From NCBI GenBank assembly GCA_021399435.1, contig JAJTUP010000046.1:1-64000 (forward strand): a stretch of DNA of 64,000 bases. The letters run 5' to 3'. Source of the DNA: Diaporthe sp. PMI_573. Taxonomy: Eukaryota; Ascomycota; Sordariomycetes; Diaporthales; Diaporthaceae. The notes below the pieces were generated by a model, which saw only the letters and a program-made list of their open reading frames with translations, did no database searches and had not been told where the DNA came from. The translations under genes were made by a program, and so were the position numbers. Positions 40,920-54,101 of this stretch are shown here, one piece after another. Within the stretch, counting starts at the first letter, position 1; every line of letters begins with the position of its first letter.

Positions 40920-43900
40920 TCTAGTATTAGTAATAATAACAGCGCCTAAGACATGGCGGCCTAAATTGTAACTCTCTAGCAGGAGATTAATCTTCTCTAC
41001 GCGGCTCAACAAGCAAAGGCCTATAAGATAGACAAGCCCGGCCCTTACAAAAAAGACAAGAAAACACTCTAGAAATTCCTCACCTAATACTAACCCTACT
41101 TTAAGCACCATTACCTCCAGTTTAATACTTATTACAACAAGATTATCTTTACTAGACATCGGCTAAAAGGCAATATACTTGTATAGTTTAAACTAACCCT
41201 TAGGGACTACTTAGAGAATAAAGAACGTAAATAAGACAACAATACTAAAAAGAATTTCAAAAGCTTTAACTACTTTAAACAAGCCCTTAAAGATACTTTT
41301 AGAGACCTAAACAAGAAAAGATCTATAAAATATAAACTAATAAAACTCAAGCAAAGAGGGTCAACCTCTAAATACGCGGCATACTTTAAACAGCTTACCA
41401 CCTATATTAATTGGGGAGAAGACACGCTTATAAGCCAATTCTACAAAGAACTAAAAGAAAATATTAAAGACGAGATTTCCAAACTAGATCGGCCTAACAA
41501 CTTTGCCAAATATATCGCTATAACCATATATATTAACAATTAACTATTTAAACGACAATAGAAATATAATTATAAAAACTCTAAAAATTATTAGAAGCCT
41601 TAAACTTAACCAAACTTAGAAAAGAAATACCAATACGGCAGTAACTTCTATAGTAACAATTAACCTTAATGCCAATAAGGTTACCATAATACTATAATAG
41701 GCACCTACGCGGAACCTATAAAGCTTGATATAGCCTAACAAAGGCCTTACAACTAAAAATGCTATAACTATAGATAAAAAAGATACTTTGCCAGAAAATA
41801 TTACAAACCTAAAAAACAATAAAAACCTATCTCTAAAAGGCAAAGGCAGATTAATACAACTTAATGAGAAAAGCTGCCCAAACAGTATAGCTGCTCATTT
41901 AACAAGCAATGCCCGGTATATTTGGAAGGCAGAACAAATTATATATATTAACTTAACCTCTATATAAAATGTCTAGTCTACCCTAACAAGTAGAAACCTA
42001 AAAATCTAAATAACTACTCCTTTATCTCAAAATAAGTAGAAAACTCTAATAAATAACATAAAACCCTAAATTAAACCTTCTATTTTAATAATTATTATAT
42101 ACTATACCTTTCTAAAAAAGAAGCCTCTAAATAGTTTTCTAAAAAACCTTGACAGAAAAGACAGCTAGCAGTAAAAAGACAAAGACTACTATATAATATA
42201 GTAGTAAACAATAGCGACTTAAACTACTCTAGCACCAAGTACGCAGAAGCCGGAGACTCTTAAAACAATGCCTAGAAAAATAACGGTCCGCAGCAAACTA
42301 ACCAAACAATAAAACAAAATAAAGACCCTATTAAAAACCTTAATAAAAACCTCAAAAAATACCTAGAACACAGCATCCCTATTGCCCTAGATACCAGTAC
42401 TACTAGAATCGTTATTATAGGAATCCAGTTAATACAAGCAATTAGAAAACTCAACCAACCACCAGAGAAACGTAAAACAAGTAATAAACTATACCTATAG
42501 CCAGGACACCTAAAATATAAAGAAATCTCCTAGGCCTCCTATATCTAGAACCTCTATTATACCTACTTTAGGAAAAAAGCCAAGTTTAACCTATTTTCCC
42601 AATGCTTTAATAAAGAACCTATCGCCAGAATATACAAAAAAGACAAACTTTACTACTAAAAGCCTAACAAATATAATAAGAAAAAAGCCTACACTATTCT
42701 TACCCTAAACCCCTAACTACCATTAAAATGCCTACATAGTAGGCAATAACTTTAAAACTATAGATTACTAGGATACTCTATCTACAGAAAATACAAGCTA
42801 ATAAGCTGGCACCATAACTAATTAAGAAAGCAACATGCTGTAGAAACTTAGACCAAAACCCAACAAGAATTAGGAAAAGACTACAATTGCCTGTAAAGAA
42901 ACAACAGCTAATTATAAGCCAACAGTCTCTATATGTAACCCAGAAAGACTATACATATATCCTGCTAAAAGCAAAGATCAATAAAAAAACATACAGTATA
43001 CTATTAGACAGTAGCGCTTAGGGCAACTTTATATTACCAAGAATTATTAACAGGGACAAAATTCTATAGCATTAAAAGGAAGACCCCTATAGACTTAATA
43101 CTATAGAAGGCACAGAAGTAAAATACAGAAACAGAGTAATTAACATAAAGACTAATTATCTACCTGTCTTAATCTAAAGACACGAAACTTTTATAACTCT
43201 AGACATTATAGATACAACATAACACAAACTAATCTTAAGAGTTCTATGGCTAAAAGCCATAAATTCCCAAATTAATTAAACCACTAGCCAGATCTTTTAG
43301 AATAATACTGTTCCCTAAAAAAAGGTTGCAATTAAAGGCAAGAGACAAAATTTAGTTATTAAGAACAGCAAGAAAATATACTTAAATAAACCTATAAATA
43401 CCTCTAGAAAAAGCCAGGAAGGGGCTTAGCTTTAGAAAAACAGAAAAGGATTAAACTAATCTTAAACCCCAAAGAGGGCAAAAGTTAATTAAAATATTAA
43501 AAAAACAACAGTTCGCCGCAAACTAATAAATTAATAACCTATAAATAAGAAACAGAGCAATACCTCCTCTACCTATACTAATGCAGAAAACAAAGCGCCC
43601 CGGCAAGAATTAAATAAATACTAAGAAAATACCATAAATTTAGAAAGATATTCTAGGAGAAACTTAACACAGGAATCCCCAAATATAACCAATAAAATCA
43701 CAAAATACCTATACAAAAAGAAAAGGCGTCTAAGTTCTACAAAATCTATAGACTAGACAAAGAAAAACTTAAAGTACTTAAGGAATACCTTAATAAGAAC
43801 CTCAAAAAGAAATACATCTAACCATTACAGTTCCCAGCAAGATACCCAATCCTCTTTATACCAAAGAAAAATGGCAAGCTATAACTTTATATAGATTACC

Positions 43901-46007
43901 AGCAACTTAACAATATAACCATTAAAAACCAGTACCCACTACTACTTATTAAGAAATTACAAGACCGGCTCTAGAAAGTATAATAGTTTACAGCCCTAGA
44001 CCTTAAAAAAGCCTACAACTTTATCTAAATAAAGGAAGGAGAAAAATAAAAAACTATATTTAGAACATACTACAGACATTATAAATATACGGTTATACCT
44101 TTTAAATTAATCAATATACTAATATTATTTTAAGAAATAATTAACCAAGTTTTACGCAAATATCTTAACATATTTGTCATCATATATCTTAACAATATCC
44201 TTATCTTCTTAGCATCTCTCAAAAAATATAAAAAGTATATTAAATAAGTACTTTAGAAACTCTAGGATATAAATCTTCTAGTAAAACTAAAAAAGAGCTT
44301 CTTCTATATATAAAAAGTCAACTATCTCAAATATACCATTAAACCAAAATACATTAAGATATAAAAAGATAAAGTCTAAGCAATTAAGAAATAGCCAATA
44401 CTAAATAACATTAAGAATATTAGAGCATTCCTAAGCTACACTAACTTCTATAAATAATTTATTAAAAACTATAACAACATTTACAAGCCTCTTACAGACC
44501 TTACTAAAAAAAATATTTAAATAGATAAAGGAAACTTAACAAGTATTTAATAAAATTAAAGATAAAATCACCAAGAACCCAGTACTTAAAGAAGCAAATT
44601 CTACCAAAGAATTTAAAATACATACAAACGCCTCAAATAATATAGCAGGTAAAAAACTTACTTAGAAAGATAATTAAAAATAAATACGCATTATTATAAA
44701 CTTTAGCAAAAAATTTAATAGACCAGAAACTTGCTATACTATACTAGATAAATAATTTATGGCAATAATGTATACATTTTAAAAATAGCAACATTATCTT
44801 ATTAAAGCCAAAAAATAAATCAAACTCTATATAGACTATAAAAGCCTAACAACCTTTACCATAACTAAGTAACTTAATAAAAGACAGGTTAGATATATAG
44901 AATTTCTCTTATAATTTAATATTAAAGTTATATATATAAATAGAATTAAAAACGCTTAAGCAAATGCCCTTAATAGGCAACCCAACTACTAAGACAAGAA
45001 AGTTTCTATAAAGTAGACAATCTTTAGAACCCAAGAAGACGGGAGCCTTATACTTAACAAAAAACTTAACGCTACATTTAAAATTAACACTACACCTAAA
45101 GAGATACTTACTGATTCCAAGAAACAAGATAACTTAATTAAAAAAATATACAAAGCCCCAGCATATAGACATTAAGGCATTTTAGCAATAGTTAAAAGAA
45201 TCCAACAAATTTATTAGATCCTAAATCTTAAGCAAAAAACAAAACAAATCATTAAATAATATAACTCTTACAATAAAAATAAGACGGCTAGGTACAAACT
45301 ATATAGACTTTTAAAGCCCCTACTAATACCTATAACTATATAGTCGTCTATTAGTCTAGACTTTATTGTTAAGCTACCTCTCTTATAAAAATCCTTAACT
45401 AAAGTATTCTTTAATAATATCTTAGTAATAGTTTGTAGACTAAGCAAATATATATACTTCATACTATATAAAAAAGCCAGCATAGTAGAAAAACTTATAT
45501 ATACATTTTTACAAATTATTGTAAGTAACCATAGTATACTATACAAAATTATCTCAAATAGAGACAAGCTCTTTACATTAAACTTCTGGAAATCACTAAT
45601 AAAACAACTTAAAGTAAAATACAAACTCTTAATAACAGTATACCTATAAACAGACAGGCAAACTAAACAAATCAACCAGATTATAGAATAATACCTTTAA
45701 CACTATATCAACTAGTTACATAATAACTAAGTTAAATTGCTACTATTTATACAGTTTACCTACAATAATACAACAACTAGTACAACTAAACAATTACTTT
45801 TTTTTACAATCTACAGATATAAACCTCAGGCTTACTACAAAATCCTACCAGACAACACTATAGCAAAATTAATAAAACAAAAAGCAATAAAAATCAGACA
45901 AATCCAGAAAAATATTTAAGACAAACTTTCTTTTATACAGAAATAAATAAATAAATATATAAACCAAAAAAAAATTAAGGAACCAATTCTTAAAGAAAAA
46001 AATAAAG
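40920..46007 (+). pseudogene. Gypsy 2 gag-pol, RIP-mutated
   Basis: With TAG/TAA read as Gln the frame continues for about 5 kb. Gag (about 40930-42000): AAQIATLQQEINLLYAAQQ, FKQALKDTFRDLNKK, KYAAYFKQLTTYINWGE, with a zinc knuckle remnant near 41880 (CSFNKQCPVYLEG). Protease: SILLDSSAQGNFIL near 43000, where DSG has become DSS. Reverse transcriptase 43690-44500: IPKKNGKLQLYIDYQQLN, FTALDLKKAYNFIQI, and VIIYLNNILIF, where the catalytic YxDD is changed to NN. RNase H near 44620 starts IHTNASN (Asp to Asn). Integrase zinc finger near 45170 and core to about 45920. Catalytic acids changed to Asn are the G-to-A half of RIP. The frame is interrupted at 46012 by Copia 2. Confidence 0.88.
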
Positions 46008-46012
46008 TCTAC
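46008..46012. repeat. Target site duplication TCTAC, left
   Basis: TCTAC adjoins the left LTR of Copia 2 and recurs at 53389-53393 after the right LTR. Confidence 0.93.
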
Positions 46013-46341
46013 TGTTGGTTAGGCACGTAAACGAGTAATTACTCGAAGGGGTTACCAAAGTAGCTACTTGATAGCTTCAATTCGGTGGGTCTATCGTGTG
46101 TTGCTTCTAGCTGACCCCTTCGTGGGCGGCAAAGTGCCCAAGTAGGGTGCAGCCAGAAGGCTGACTAATCTAAGGTGTGCACGGGCCAGTAGTCAGTCCA
46201 AGCGCCCTTGCTGCCAGTGGCTACCTAAGATGACTAAGCAGCCATCCGCAGCCAGCCAGCCAGAAGTGGCCAGCTTCAGCAGTCCGCTTCAGACCGACAC
46301 CTTTGGCTATCGCTATCGCTATTACTATCACCCATTCCACA
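46013..46341 (-). repeat. Copia 2 3' LTR (left)
   Basis: 329 bp, direct copy of 53060-53388. Contains GAGTAATTACTCGAAGGGGT and the (CTATCG)n-like end near 46308-46325. Confidence 0.9.
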
Positions 46342-48147
46342 CTAGCAGTTTTCTACTTTTGGCCAATTCCTCCAAAAACGCGGTTTCCTCCATATTATAC
46401 ATATCCAATCACATGGTCCATCCCGTGCTTTATTATATACTTTAGTCTATATATCCCTCTACCTAAATAATTACCTTATTAGTATCAACAAAGTATTCTA
46501 AAGCCTTATTTAGTAATACCTTTATCATAATATCCGCAAGGTTGTCGTTGCTGTTTATCTATTATACCTTATCAATTTCCCGTCATTTGTATACCTAACG
46601 AAGGGACATAATGTTGATTATGAGTCTCTTCTCCTTAGTAGTTCCTAGCTTTACTAAATACTCGTAGAGTAAGTAGGAATCCATATAGATTACTAGAGGT
46701 ATTTAATTAATACCTAATTAGTTAGTAATTAGTTTTAGAGTTAATAAAAGAACAATTCCCATATTAAAGCTGTTAGTTATTCTATAGATCTTAGAAGTAA
46801 GAATACTTCGAGTAACTCTCTTATACTTTATAAAAGACTAGTATACAACATTTCCTTAGAGCTTATACTATGACATTATACCATCCGCTTCCTTATTAAC
46901 AAGGACTATTACAAAGCTAATTTAAGAGCTAAGGTCTTAGTTATTAGTAAAAGAACTATTAACGAAGACTATTAGTTTAGCAGTCTTTAAGTTAACTATG
47001 ATATATTATAATCCTCTTAATAGATTCTTTATTTATTATTCTAAGCGTTTGTTTAACTTAGTATAATTATCTTTATCAGGTATTTAGGCTTAGGTAACAA
47101 CTAATAGGTTAAATAAAGCCTCGGGTTGGTAAATCAAGGCAAGGTAAGTACTACAAGTATGTTACTCAAGATACTTTTAAGTAAAATTATATAACTTTGG
47201 ATTAATCATTATAATCTTCTCGCCTTGACCCTTCTATTAAAGGTAAATAGCCCCTTTTAGGGTTATTATTAGCTTATTATTATTAAAGTCAAGTACCTTC
47301 TCTAGTAATAGCTTCTCCTTTAGCTTATATTATAGCTCTATCTCGACGATCTTCTTATCCTTAAAAGCTAAGAACTTTAGTATATCTAGTAGCAGAGTGT
47401 TATCTATCTATATACCTATAATAGTAAATTCGTTCTTTCTACTAGTAGATACTAGAAGACATGGATTAAATATTAAAGTTTATATCTATAGTTATTTATA
47501 GTAATGATAATAATAGGTAGTCTACTAATGAACTCCAGCTTTAGCGATTCTGTAGAGAGGCTTCACTACTCTCATAATTATGCCGGCTGGGTACTGGGCT
47601 TGTATTTCGGAAGGGAGCTGGGCTAGAATCTTATAAAATAGCTCTAACTTCGATTATGGATATGCCTGTATCACGTCACGTAGTTCAACACTAGTACTAA
47701 TAGACTTGATTAGTCTAGGTACTATAGTAATAAGAAGTCGTTAACTAGCTCGTTGAATCATAAGCAACTATATAAGGATGTTTCTCTTATCCTTATCACT
47801 ATACCCCTAAATAATCAAGCAAGATTTCTTATAAGAGACTTTAGTCTTCCCCTTTATCTCCCATACTATTTGAGAGTTAAATAGCTAAAGGGTGTTATAA
47901 ACCTTTAAGTCGAATTATTTAAATTAAAAGACGCCTTAAGCGATAAGATCGTTAATCTCCTTAATATCTAATACTTCAAACAATTCACTAGTAGCCATGA
48001 TTATACTATCCTGATAAAGTTTTAATAATAGAGTATAGTTATCCTTTTCCTTCTAAGTAAGGAAGGTTGTAAATAGCTTTAGCTTGTTCTTAGATCTAGG
48101 AGGTTAGCCTCTCCTTCGTGGTAGGGCCAGGGTACTAGCACGGTCCA

Positions 48148-48288
48148 AAGCGGGTAATAGACCCGCTTCGGGCCAGCCGGTCTCTGGAATAGATAATAAA
48201 TCTATTCTGGGCCTGCCGCCGTCTAAAGCAGGTAACAGACTAGTATCTAGTCTATTACCTAATAAGAACTCGGGTAAGAGGTTCTTAT
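48148..48288. repeat. Four consecutive hairpins in a GC-rich patch of Copia 2
   Basis: Near-perfect inverted repeats follow one another: 48148-48168 (AAGCGGGT...ACCCGCTT), 48186-48210 (GAATAGAT...ATCTATTC), 48230-48260 (AGGTAA...TTACCT) and 48263-48287 (TAAGAAC...GTTCTTA). The patch keeps higher GC than the flanking RIP-bleached sequence. It lies near the integrase to reverse transcriptase linker. Confidence 0.6.
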
Positions 48289-49994
48289 TATCCTGGAAGT
48301 ATTCTTAGACAATAGTTAACCTAAACTTTATAGGTTTATTTAACAAGTCAAGGGTCATGTTATACCCGTTAACTACCATTAGCTTATATAGACCCTACTA
48401 GCTATCCTTTTCTCACTACATAAGTATCTCTAACTATAGCAGTATATTCAGTACGCTAGTAGTATCCAGGCTGTTTCAGGTATTGAGAGCTTTAACGATC
48501 TACTTCTTAGCATAATACTTCTAGAGATCTTGCATCACCTTAGCGATTACCTTGGCATGCTTAAGTATTAACAACATAAGTAGCAAATCTATGTTTACTT
48601 GTAGAAAAGTGCTGAAGATAAGCAGAGTAGGTACTAGCCTATCCGGGCTAGCAGTATTATTCATAGCCTTTATTACTATTTAAAGAATAATATCCTTTGA
48701 AAAAATTCCTCTTAATTCCACGTAGAGGATCTTAAACACTCGTTAAAGTAGTCCGTAATAATATTTAATCTTACCTATAGACTAGTAGGCTTCTATTAGG
48801 ACTTGTTTATATATAATCCCTATAATCTTTACCTTGTTCTAGAATTTAACTAAAGCAAAGTTAGTACTAGTATTGTAAGTAAGATAGTTAGGAGGACCTA
48901 GGTATATATTTATCTAAACCATTTAAAGGGCTTCCTAGGTATCTTTTATAAACATTAATACTAGAAACTTTCTAGCTTAAAAAGATGTTCTAGAGTCTAT
49001 AATATATAGCACCGGCTTACTATTAAGATATATGATATTAATAATGATCTTATAGTTAAAGTCGTAGTTATCCCTTAGGTTAAACTTAAACCTTCTTAGG
49101 GTAGCACCCTTTAGCTAGTAGTAGTGATAAAATTTACTAATAATCTTAAGTATAGCAAGGTTAGGGTTATAACTAGTATCCTTAAGTAGATAATAAAGAT
49201 GGTTAGCTACTAGGTGACTAAATTGTTAATAAAGTCGTTAAAGTTTATTCTCTGTAAAGAACATGCCTACCTTGTAGCTTCCTAGAAAGAACTATGGATA
49301 ACCCTACTTCTAGGTTACTAGAATGGTTACATCTAGGCCTAAATTTCGTAATAATACTAATTCGTTAGTAGTATTGTGGAAATAGACCCCTAGCTTATCT
49401 ATGTCTTAGACATACATCAGGAATAGGGTTAGAGCCTCTATAATATAGAAGGTAATAGGCTCTATAGTCGTCTTTATAATTATTATACTAATTAAGGTAA
49501 GATAGGATCCCTTTCTAAACTTAATGACGGCCTCGCTAGCATGGCTAGTATCTATAATAATAGAAGGGTTCTCTTGATTCAGGGCTAAGTATTATTTACA
49601 ACCGACAGTCGAGAATTATATAGCGCTGGTATTAGGGATAATACCTTAAAATTTGTTATAAGAATATCTTTCTTCTAGTATAAATTAACTTACTAGGATA
49701 ACAGCATTATTAGTCTTGTCAGCATCGTTAGGGCCAAGCGAGTATAGAAACAAAGTATTAGCAAGGAGCTGTTAAGCTTCCTTATAACTATTCAGGTCGT
49801 CCTCATACTTATTATAAGTATCTTTTAAAGTAACGTTAAGTCCTTTAAAGTTAGTAAGAAAAGAAGTAAACTTGATATTGGATATCAAACGCCCCTTGAT
49901 TTCATAGATCAAGAGATATTACTTGTATACCTTCCAACGTTCCTCAAAGGTATGGTTTGAAGACTAGCATCCTTCTTTATTATACATAAAGCAG

Positions 49995-50100
49995 TGTTTC
50001 TAATGATAGCTATGGTGGTAGTCATCACCTTAATAGCGGCCATCACCACAATAGCGGTCGTCACCACAGTAGCGGTTATCACCGCGGAAGCCGTTACGGC
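49995..50100 (-). repeat. Short GGTGA(C/T)GA minisatellite in Copia 2 gag
   Basis: Five to six units of about 18 bp (plus strand ATAGCGG(C/T)CATCACCACA...) encode Arg/Asp/Gly/Tyr repeats next to the zinc knuckle. The stretch escaped most of the AT drift seen around it. Confidence 0.6.
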
Positions 50101-53059
50101 CAAATCGTGCTTAGAAGCCTAATCCGCGACCTTATTACCAATTATTCATATACTAACAATCAAGGTAGTATGTCTCGTTATCTACACTAACCTTATCTTC
50201 CTGAAGGAATCGTTAAGGTGTTATATAGTTAATACTCAGCTTAAGTAACGATTGTAGATCCTGAAAAAGACGTTTATACAGTACCCGCGGCGTGAAAAGT
50301 ACGTGTTCGAATTTAGGTACTCCAGAGCAGGCGCGAAGTACTATTATACAAAGCATCTTGTCGCCCTAGTACTTGGGGCTAAGTACTTGCTAGTATAGCT
50401 ATAATTTGTTAAGAAGTAGTGCTAGAATATTACAAAGGTTCTTATTAATATTATCTTTATCTTAATAAAGGGTCTTAAACATTACTATTATCTAATCATT
50501 ATAGTACTACTAGTGATTAGTATTAGTATCAAAGTATTATTTAAGTCTTCTATAGGCTTCCAAGAATTCCACGCTTAGGCTAATATAGGTAATCTAGTAT
50601 AGCTTAGCATAGTTAGTAAGAATTAAGGAAAGAATTATATAGAATTATAGTAGAGTAATGTTACAAGATTAGATAATAGAGAATATAATACAGACCTTAT
50701 TATTAAGAAAGTTATAAGTATTTCTAGTCTATTTTAGCCTTTAATCCCAGGCCTTAGAAAAAGACATGACCTTATTAAGTTTAAGATCAGCATACTCTTA
50801 GTATCTTAGAGGGAGTGTGTGGTATGGATCTTCTAGATCTAGGGGTATAAGGGATAGTCTTAGGGTTCTAGTAGGGTATAGTATACTAGGAAATATTTAA
50901 TCAGGCTACTCGTATTACTAGGTATTAGCTTACTAGTCTAGTAGCCAAGCAGCATCTTGTTATTCTTATAACTATAACGTTTCTTATAACCATTACTAGT
51001 CTAATAAGAACTTTGCTAGCAGCTGTTGGTTTTGTCGTGAAGCCTGTGCGGCATTCTACTATGACTCTAATATAGTACTAGTTACCTAACCTAGTTAAGG
51101 TGTAGCTCTTGCTTACTAAGATGTATACTATAGTAGTGGTGGTGGTTAAGGAATAATGCTTTCCTCTTTAGTCTTCATAACGACTTTGTTATTGTTAGCA
51201 ATCTCTACTATGGAATCTGGCATGGGATCTAGTACGGGATCTAGTACGGGATCCAGAAGTTGAATTAGGCTATTATAAGTCTAAGCCTTAGTCTTTCTAG
51301 CTCTTATAGAGGTACCGTAGAAGCATGACTAAGGATGGATGGTATATACTAGAAGCTCTTTAGTTAGCCAGGCGGGGTATTCCTTGTAGGTTAAGAAGGT
51401 ATCGATTTATGGTCTAATTTGTCTTCCCTATAGACTAAGGTAGACACCTTGCTGATAAGCAAGGTTTCAGAGTTCTTTCTTCCAGCTAATAGTAGCCTTA
51501 CCAACTATCTTGGTAGTCTACTCTTTAAAGTAGGACTAGGTATTAAGCAGGAAGCTATTGTTGATATATTATATTTAATGTATCCTCTCTATTACCTTAA
51601 AGATGTATGTAGAGGCCTATTTCTTGTTAACCTTCTTAGTGTTAACTAGTATCTTTATTAGTAGTAGATCAACCTTTTCCTAGTTAGCTTTTGTAACCAA
51701 GTAGTACCGGCTTGTGATATTGTCTGCCTTTATTTCCTCCTTGATAGTTATTCCTTAGTATTTACTTGCTGCTAGGCTTTTAGTAGGAGAGTTAGTAGCA
51801 ATAACCAGCATGTCCTCTTCCACCATTGTAATCAAAAAACTATTAATGTAGTTATTATAAAGAGTATCGAAACTCTTCTGGCTGCAACTTCTGACCAGCA
51901 TAAGTACACCATTTACCCACAGGTAGTGGTCTTTAGCAAACGGAAGTATTATTACACAGTCTTACATGTAGAGTTTTCCTCTTTTTCTTATTCTCGACGT
52001 TGAAAAACAATAAAAACGAAGGAGTAGGAAAGAAAACAAAATACGTAGATGGCGGGGATAAAGTGTAGAGACCGCAAATAAAATACATGTAGTAGTAACC
52101 TTCGCTATTTGTATACGAGAAAGCAGACTGAAGGGAAGGCGCGAGAGAGGGTGTAAAATTGTTGTAGAGAAGGGTAATTGTAATGATTCAGGTGTAGGTA
52201 ACGATGGTGAGAGAGAGAGAGAAGGTAAGTAATGATGGGAGAGGGCAAGTAGTGGTTTAAAGGGTGTAAATGATAATAGTTTTGGTTAAAAGTGATGGAA
52301 AAACAACGTAAAAATATATTGTGGTACGCTCTTTGATGTAGGAAAGTACTCTAAAGACTTGCCTACAACTATTCAGTAATAGTTAAGTGTAATAGACCGT
52401 TTAGTAATGGTTGATTTATAGGTAACCGTTTATAATAGTCGAATATAGGGCACTGATAGGTTGCTGTATAGGTAGTGCGGGGCTCTGAAGGGATATGTTG
52501 TTTGCAAGACTAAGTAAATGGTTTGTATGGTGTTTGGGTGGTAACTGTTTAAATTTTCTTAACTAGCCCCCTTTATAGTTATAGTTACTATACATACCAC
52601 GGTAATGTTTGTAAGGGGTAGGGTAATTGGTTAAGTAGTTAGTAGGGGGTTCTTTTGGCCTTGAAAAGAGTGTTTCTGAGGGCTTTTGTTGATTTATACA
52701 TTTGCTTAGTTAGATTCTTGGTGGTGTAAATAGGTAGTGTGGCCTTGAAATAGTGCTTTTGAGGGCTTTTATCAATATAATCGTTGTGATAGGTATTTAT
52801 GATGATCTTGATGGTGTTTTCTTGTGTGATAGAGTATATTGATAGGTCCTAAATCCTTCCTTTACTGGGAGAAATCGGGTTATCTACGGGCTAATTGTTG
52901 CTAGTTAGTAAGGAGTACGTTAAATGTTAGTATACTAATCTGGTGATAATCTTAGTATAGATGTCGTTACTTAAAATGGCTTAAAAACCGTAGTGATGGT
53001 AATAGCGATCTGTCTCTTCCTTCCTTTCTATCAGAGATTGCCAAGTAATTACTAATTAG

Positions 53060-53388
53060 TGTTGGTTGGGTATGTAAATGAGTAATTACTCGAAGGGGTT
53101 ACTAAAGTGGCTACTTGATAGCTTTAATTTGGTGGGTCTGTTATATGTTGCTTCTGGCTGACCCCTTCGTGGGTGGCGAAGCGCCTAAGTAGGGTGTAGC
53201 TAGAAGGCTGACTAATCTAAGGTGTGCACGGGCTAGTAGTTGGTCTAAGCGCCCTTGCTGCTAGTGGCTGCCTGAGATGACTAAGTAGCTATCTGTAGCC
53301 AGCTAGCCAGAAGTGGCTAGCTGTAGCGGTCCGCTTCAGACCGACACCTTCGGCTATCGCTATTGCTATTGCTATTACCCATTCCACA
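53060..53388 (-). repeat. Copia 2 5' LTR (right)
   Basis: 329 bp, matching 46013-46341 with scattered transition differences. Followed by the TCTAC target duplication at 53389-53393. Confidence 0.9.
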
Positions 53389-53842
53389 TCTACCTTCTCT
53401 GATAAAATATTAAAACTAAATGCCCTAGCAATAAGCTTAATTATAAGAAAATTGGATTATTTAAAAATTTATAAAAACTCTTAGACACTAACTATAAACT
53501 CTTACTACCCTAGAAAATAAAGTAATACCTAGTCTTTTATATTTTACTCTTAGAACTAATACTATAAAATATAAAACTTAAAACACAAATTAAGACCATT
53601 AATAAATATAACAAAGAATATAAAGTAAAATAAATTATTAATTTATAATAATACTAGAAAATAATAAAATACCTTATTAAGTAAAAAGATTATAATATAA
53701 ATAAAAATATATAGAAGCTAGCTAAAAACCTAACTCATTACCACCAGCTCCTTAAATAATACTAGGCCTAAAGCCTAGTTATAACTAGAAACTTATATAT
53801 CTAGAGAGATAAAAAAAATCAAATTAAATAAATAATATAGAA

Positions 53843-53911
53843 GTCTCGCTAGAAATTAAACCCAGGTCTCCTACTTAAAAGCAAATGCCCTTCTAACTAG
53901 GCTATAAAGTC
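53843..53911 (-). repeat. tRNA-like segment 1 inside Gypsy 2
   Basis: On the minus strand it shows a tRNA layout: A-box-like TAGCCTAGTTAGAAGGGC, an anticodon-like arm around TTTGCTTTTAAGTAGG, and a T-arm/B box CCTGGGTTTAATTTC. Acceptor-stem pairing is poor. It is probably a tRNA-derived SINE or a captured, RIP-damaged tRNA. Not called as a functional tRNA. Confidence 0.45.
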
Positions 53912-54033
53912 TTTAGTACTACTTACCCAATCCAGTCTGACAAAAACTATAACAGTCCCCCTTTTAAAGAAAGCTACAAACACCTCTTCTTTAAAAAAAA
54001 ACAACCAAAAAAAAAAACAATCTACCTTAAAAA

Positions 54034-54101
54034 TACCACCAGGAATTAAACCTAAGTCTCTGGCCTTAATTGCCAGCATTCTACCTATTAAACTATAAAA
54101 C
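54034..54101 (-). repeat. tRNA-like segment 2 inside Gypsy 2
   Basis: Minus strand: A-box-like TAGTTTAATAGGTAGAATG, a perfect 5-bp anticodon stem CTGGC/GCCAG around a 7-base loop AATTAAG, and a T-arm TTAGG...CCTGG. The loop lacks T33 and the acceptor stem does not pair, so it is not a working tRNA. It lies 120 bp from the first segment in the same orientation. Confidence 0.5.

Larger units (their letters stand above)
46440..51900 (-). pseudogene. Copia 2 gag-pol, RIP-mutated
   Basis: Read on the minus strand through mutated stops. Gag lies about 50000-51900, and near 49950-49990 its zinc knuckle (HCFMYNKEGCQSSNHTFEER) is followed upstream by an RGDNRYCGDDRY-type repeat. Protease and integrase span about 48500-49850. 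The reverse transcriptase (47200-48200) shows the fungal Copia block RVVKPLYRIAKAGVHQ and IIGIQIDNTLLLD (YxDD-type loop region altered). RNase H ends near 46500 with NDNLADIMIKVLLNKALEYF, the usual Copia C-terminus. All domains carry stops. Confidence 0.8.
46013..53388 (-). mobile_element. Copia element 2, full length, nested in Gypsy 2
   Basis: 7376 bp. The LTRs at 46013-46341 and 53060-53388 are 329 bp each, TGTTGGTT...TTCCACA on the plus strand (TGTGGAA...CCAACA on the coding strand). Five-bp target duplication TCTAC. Coding is on the minus strand, so the right LTR is the 5' LTR. A 1-kb leader (about 51950-53059) carries no gene. The LTRs keep near-normal GC and look less mutated than the internal region, which is RIP-bleached. 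Confidence 0.92.
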
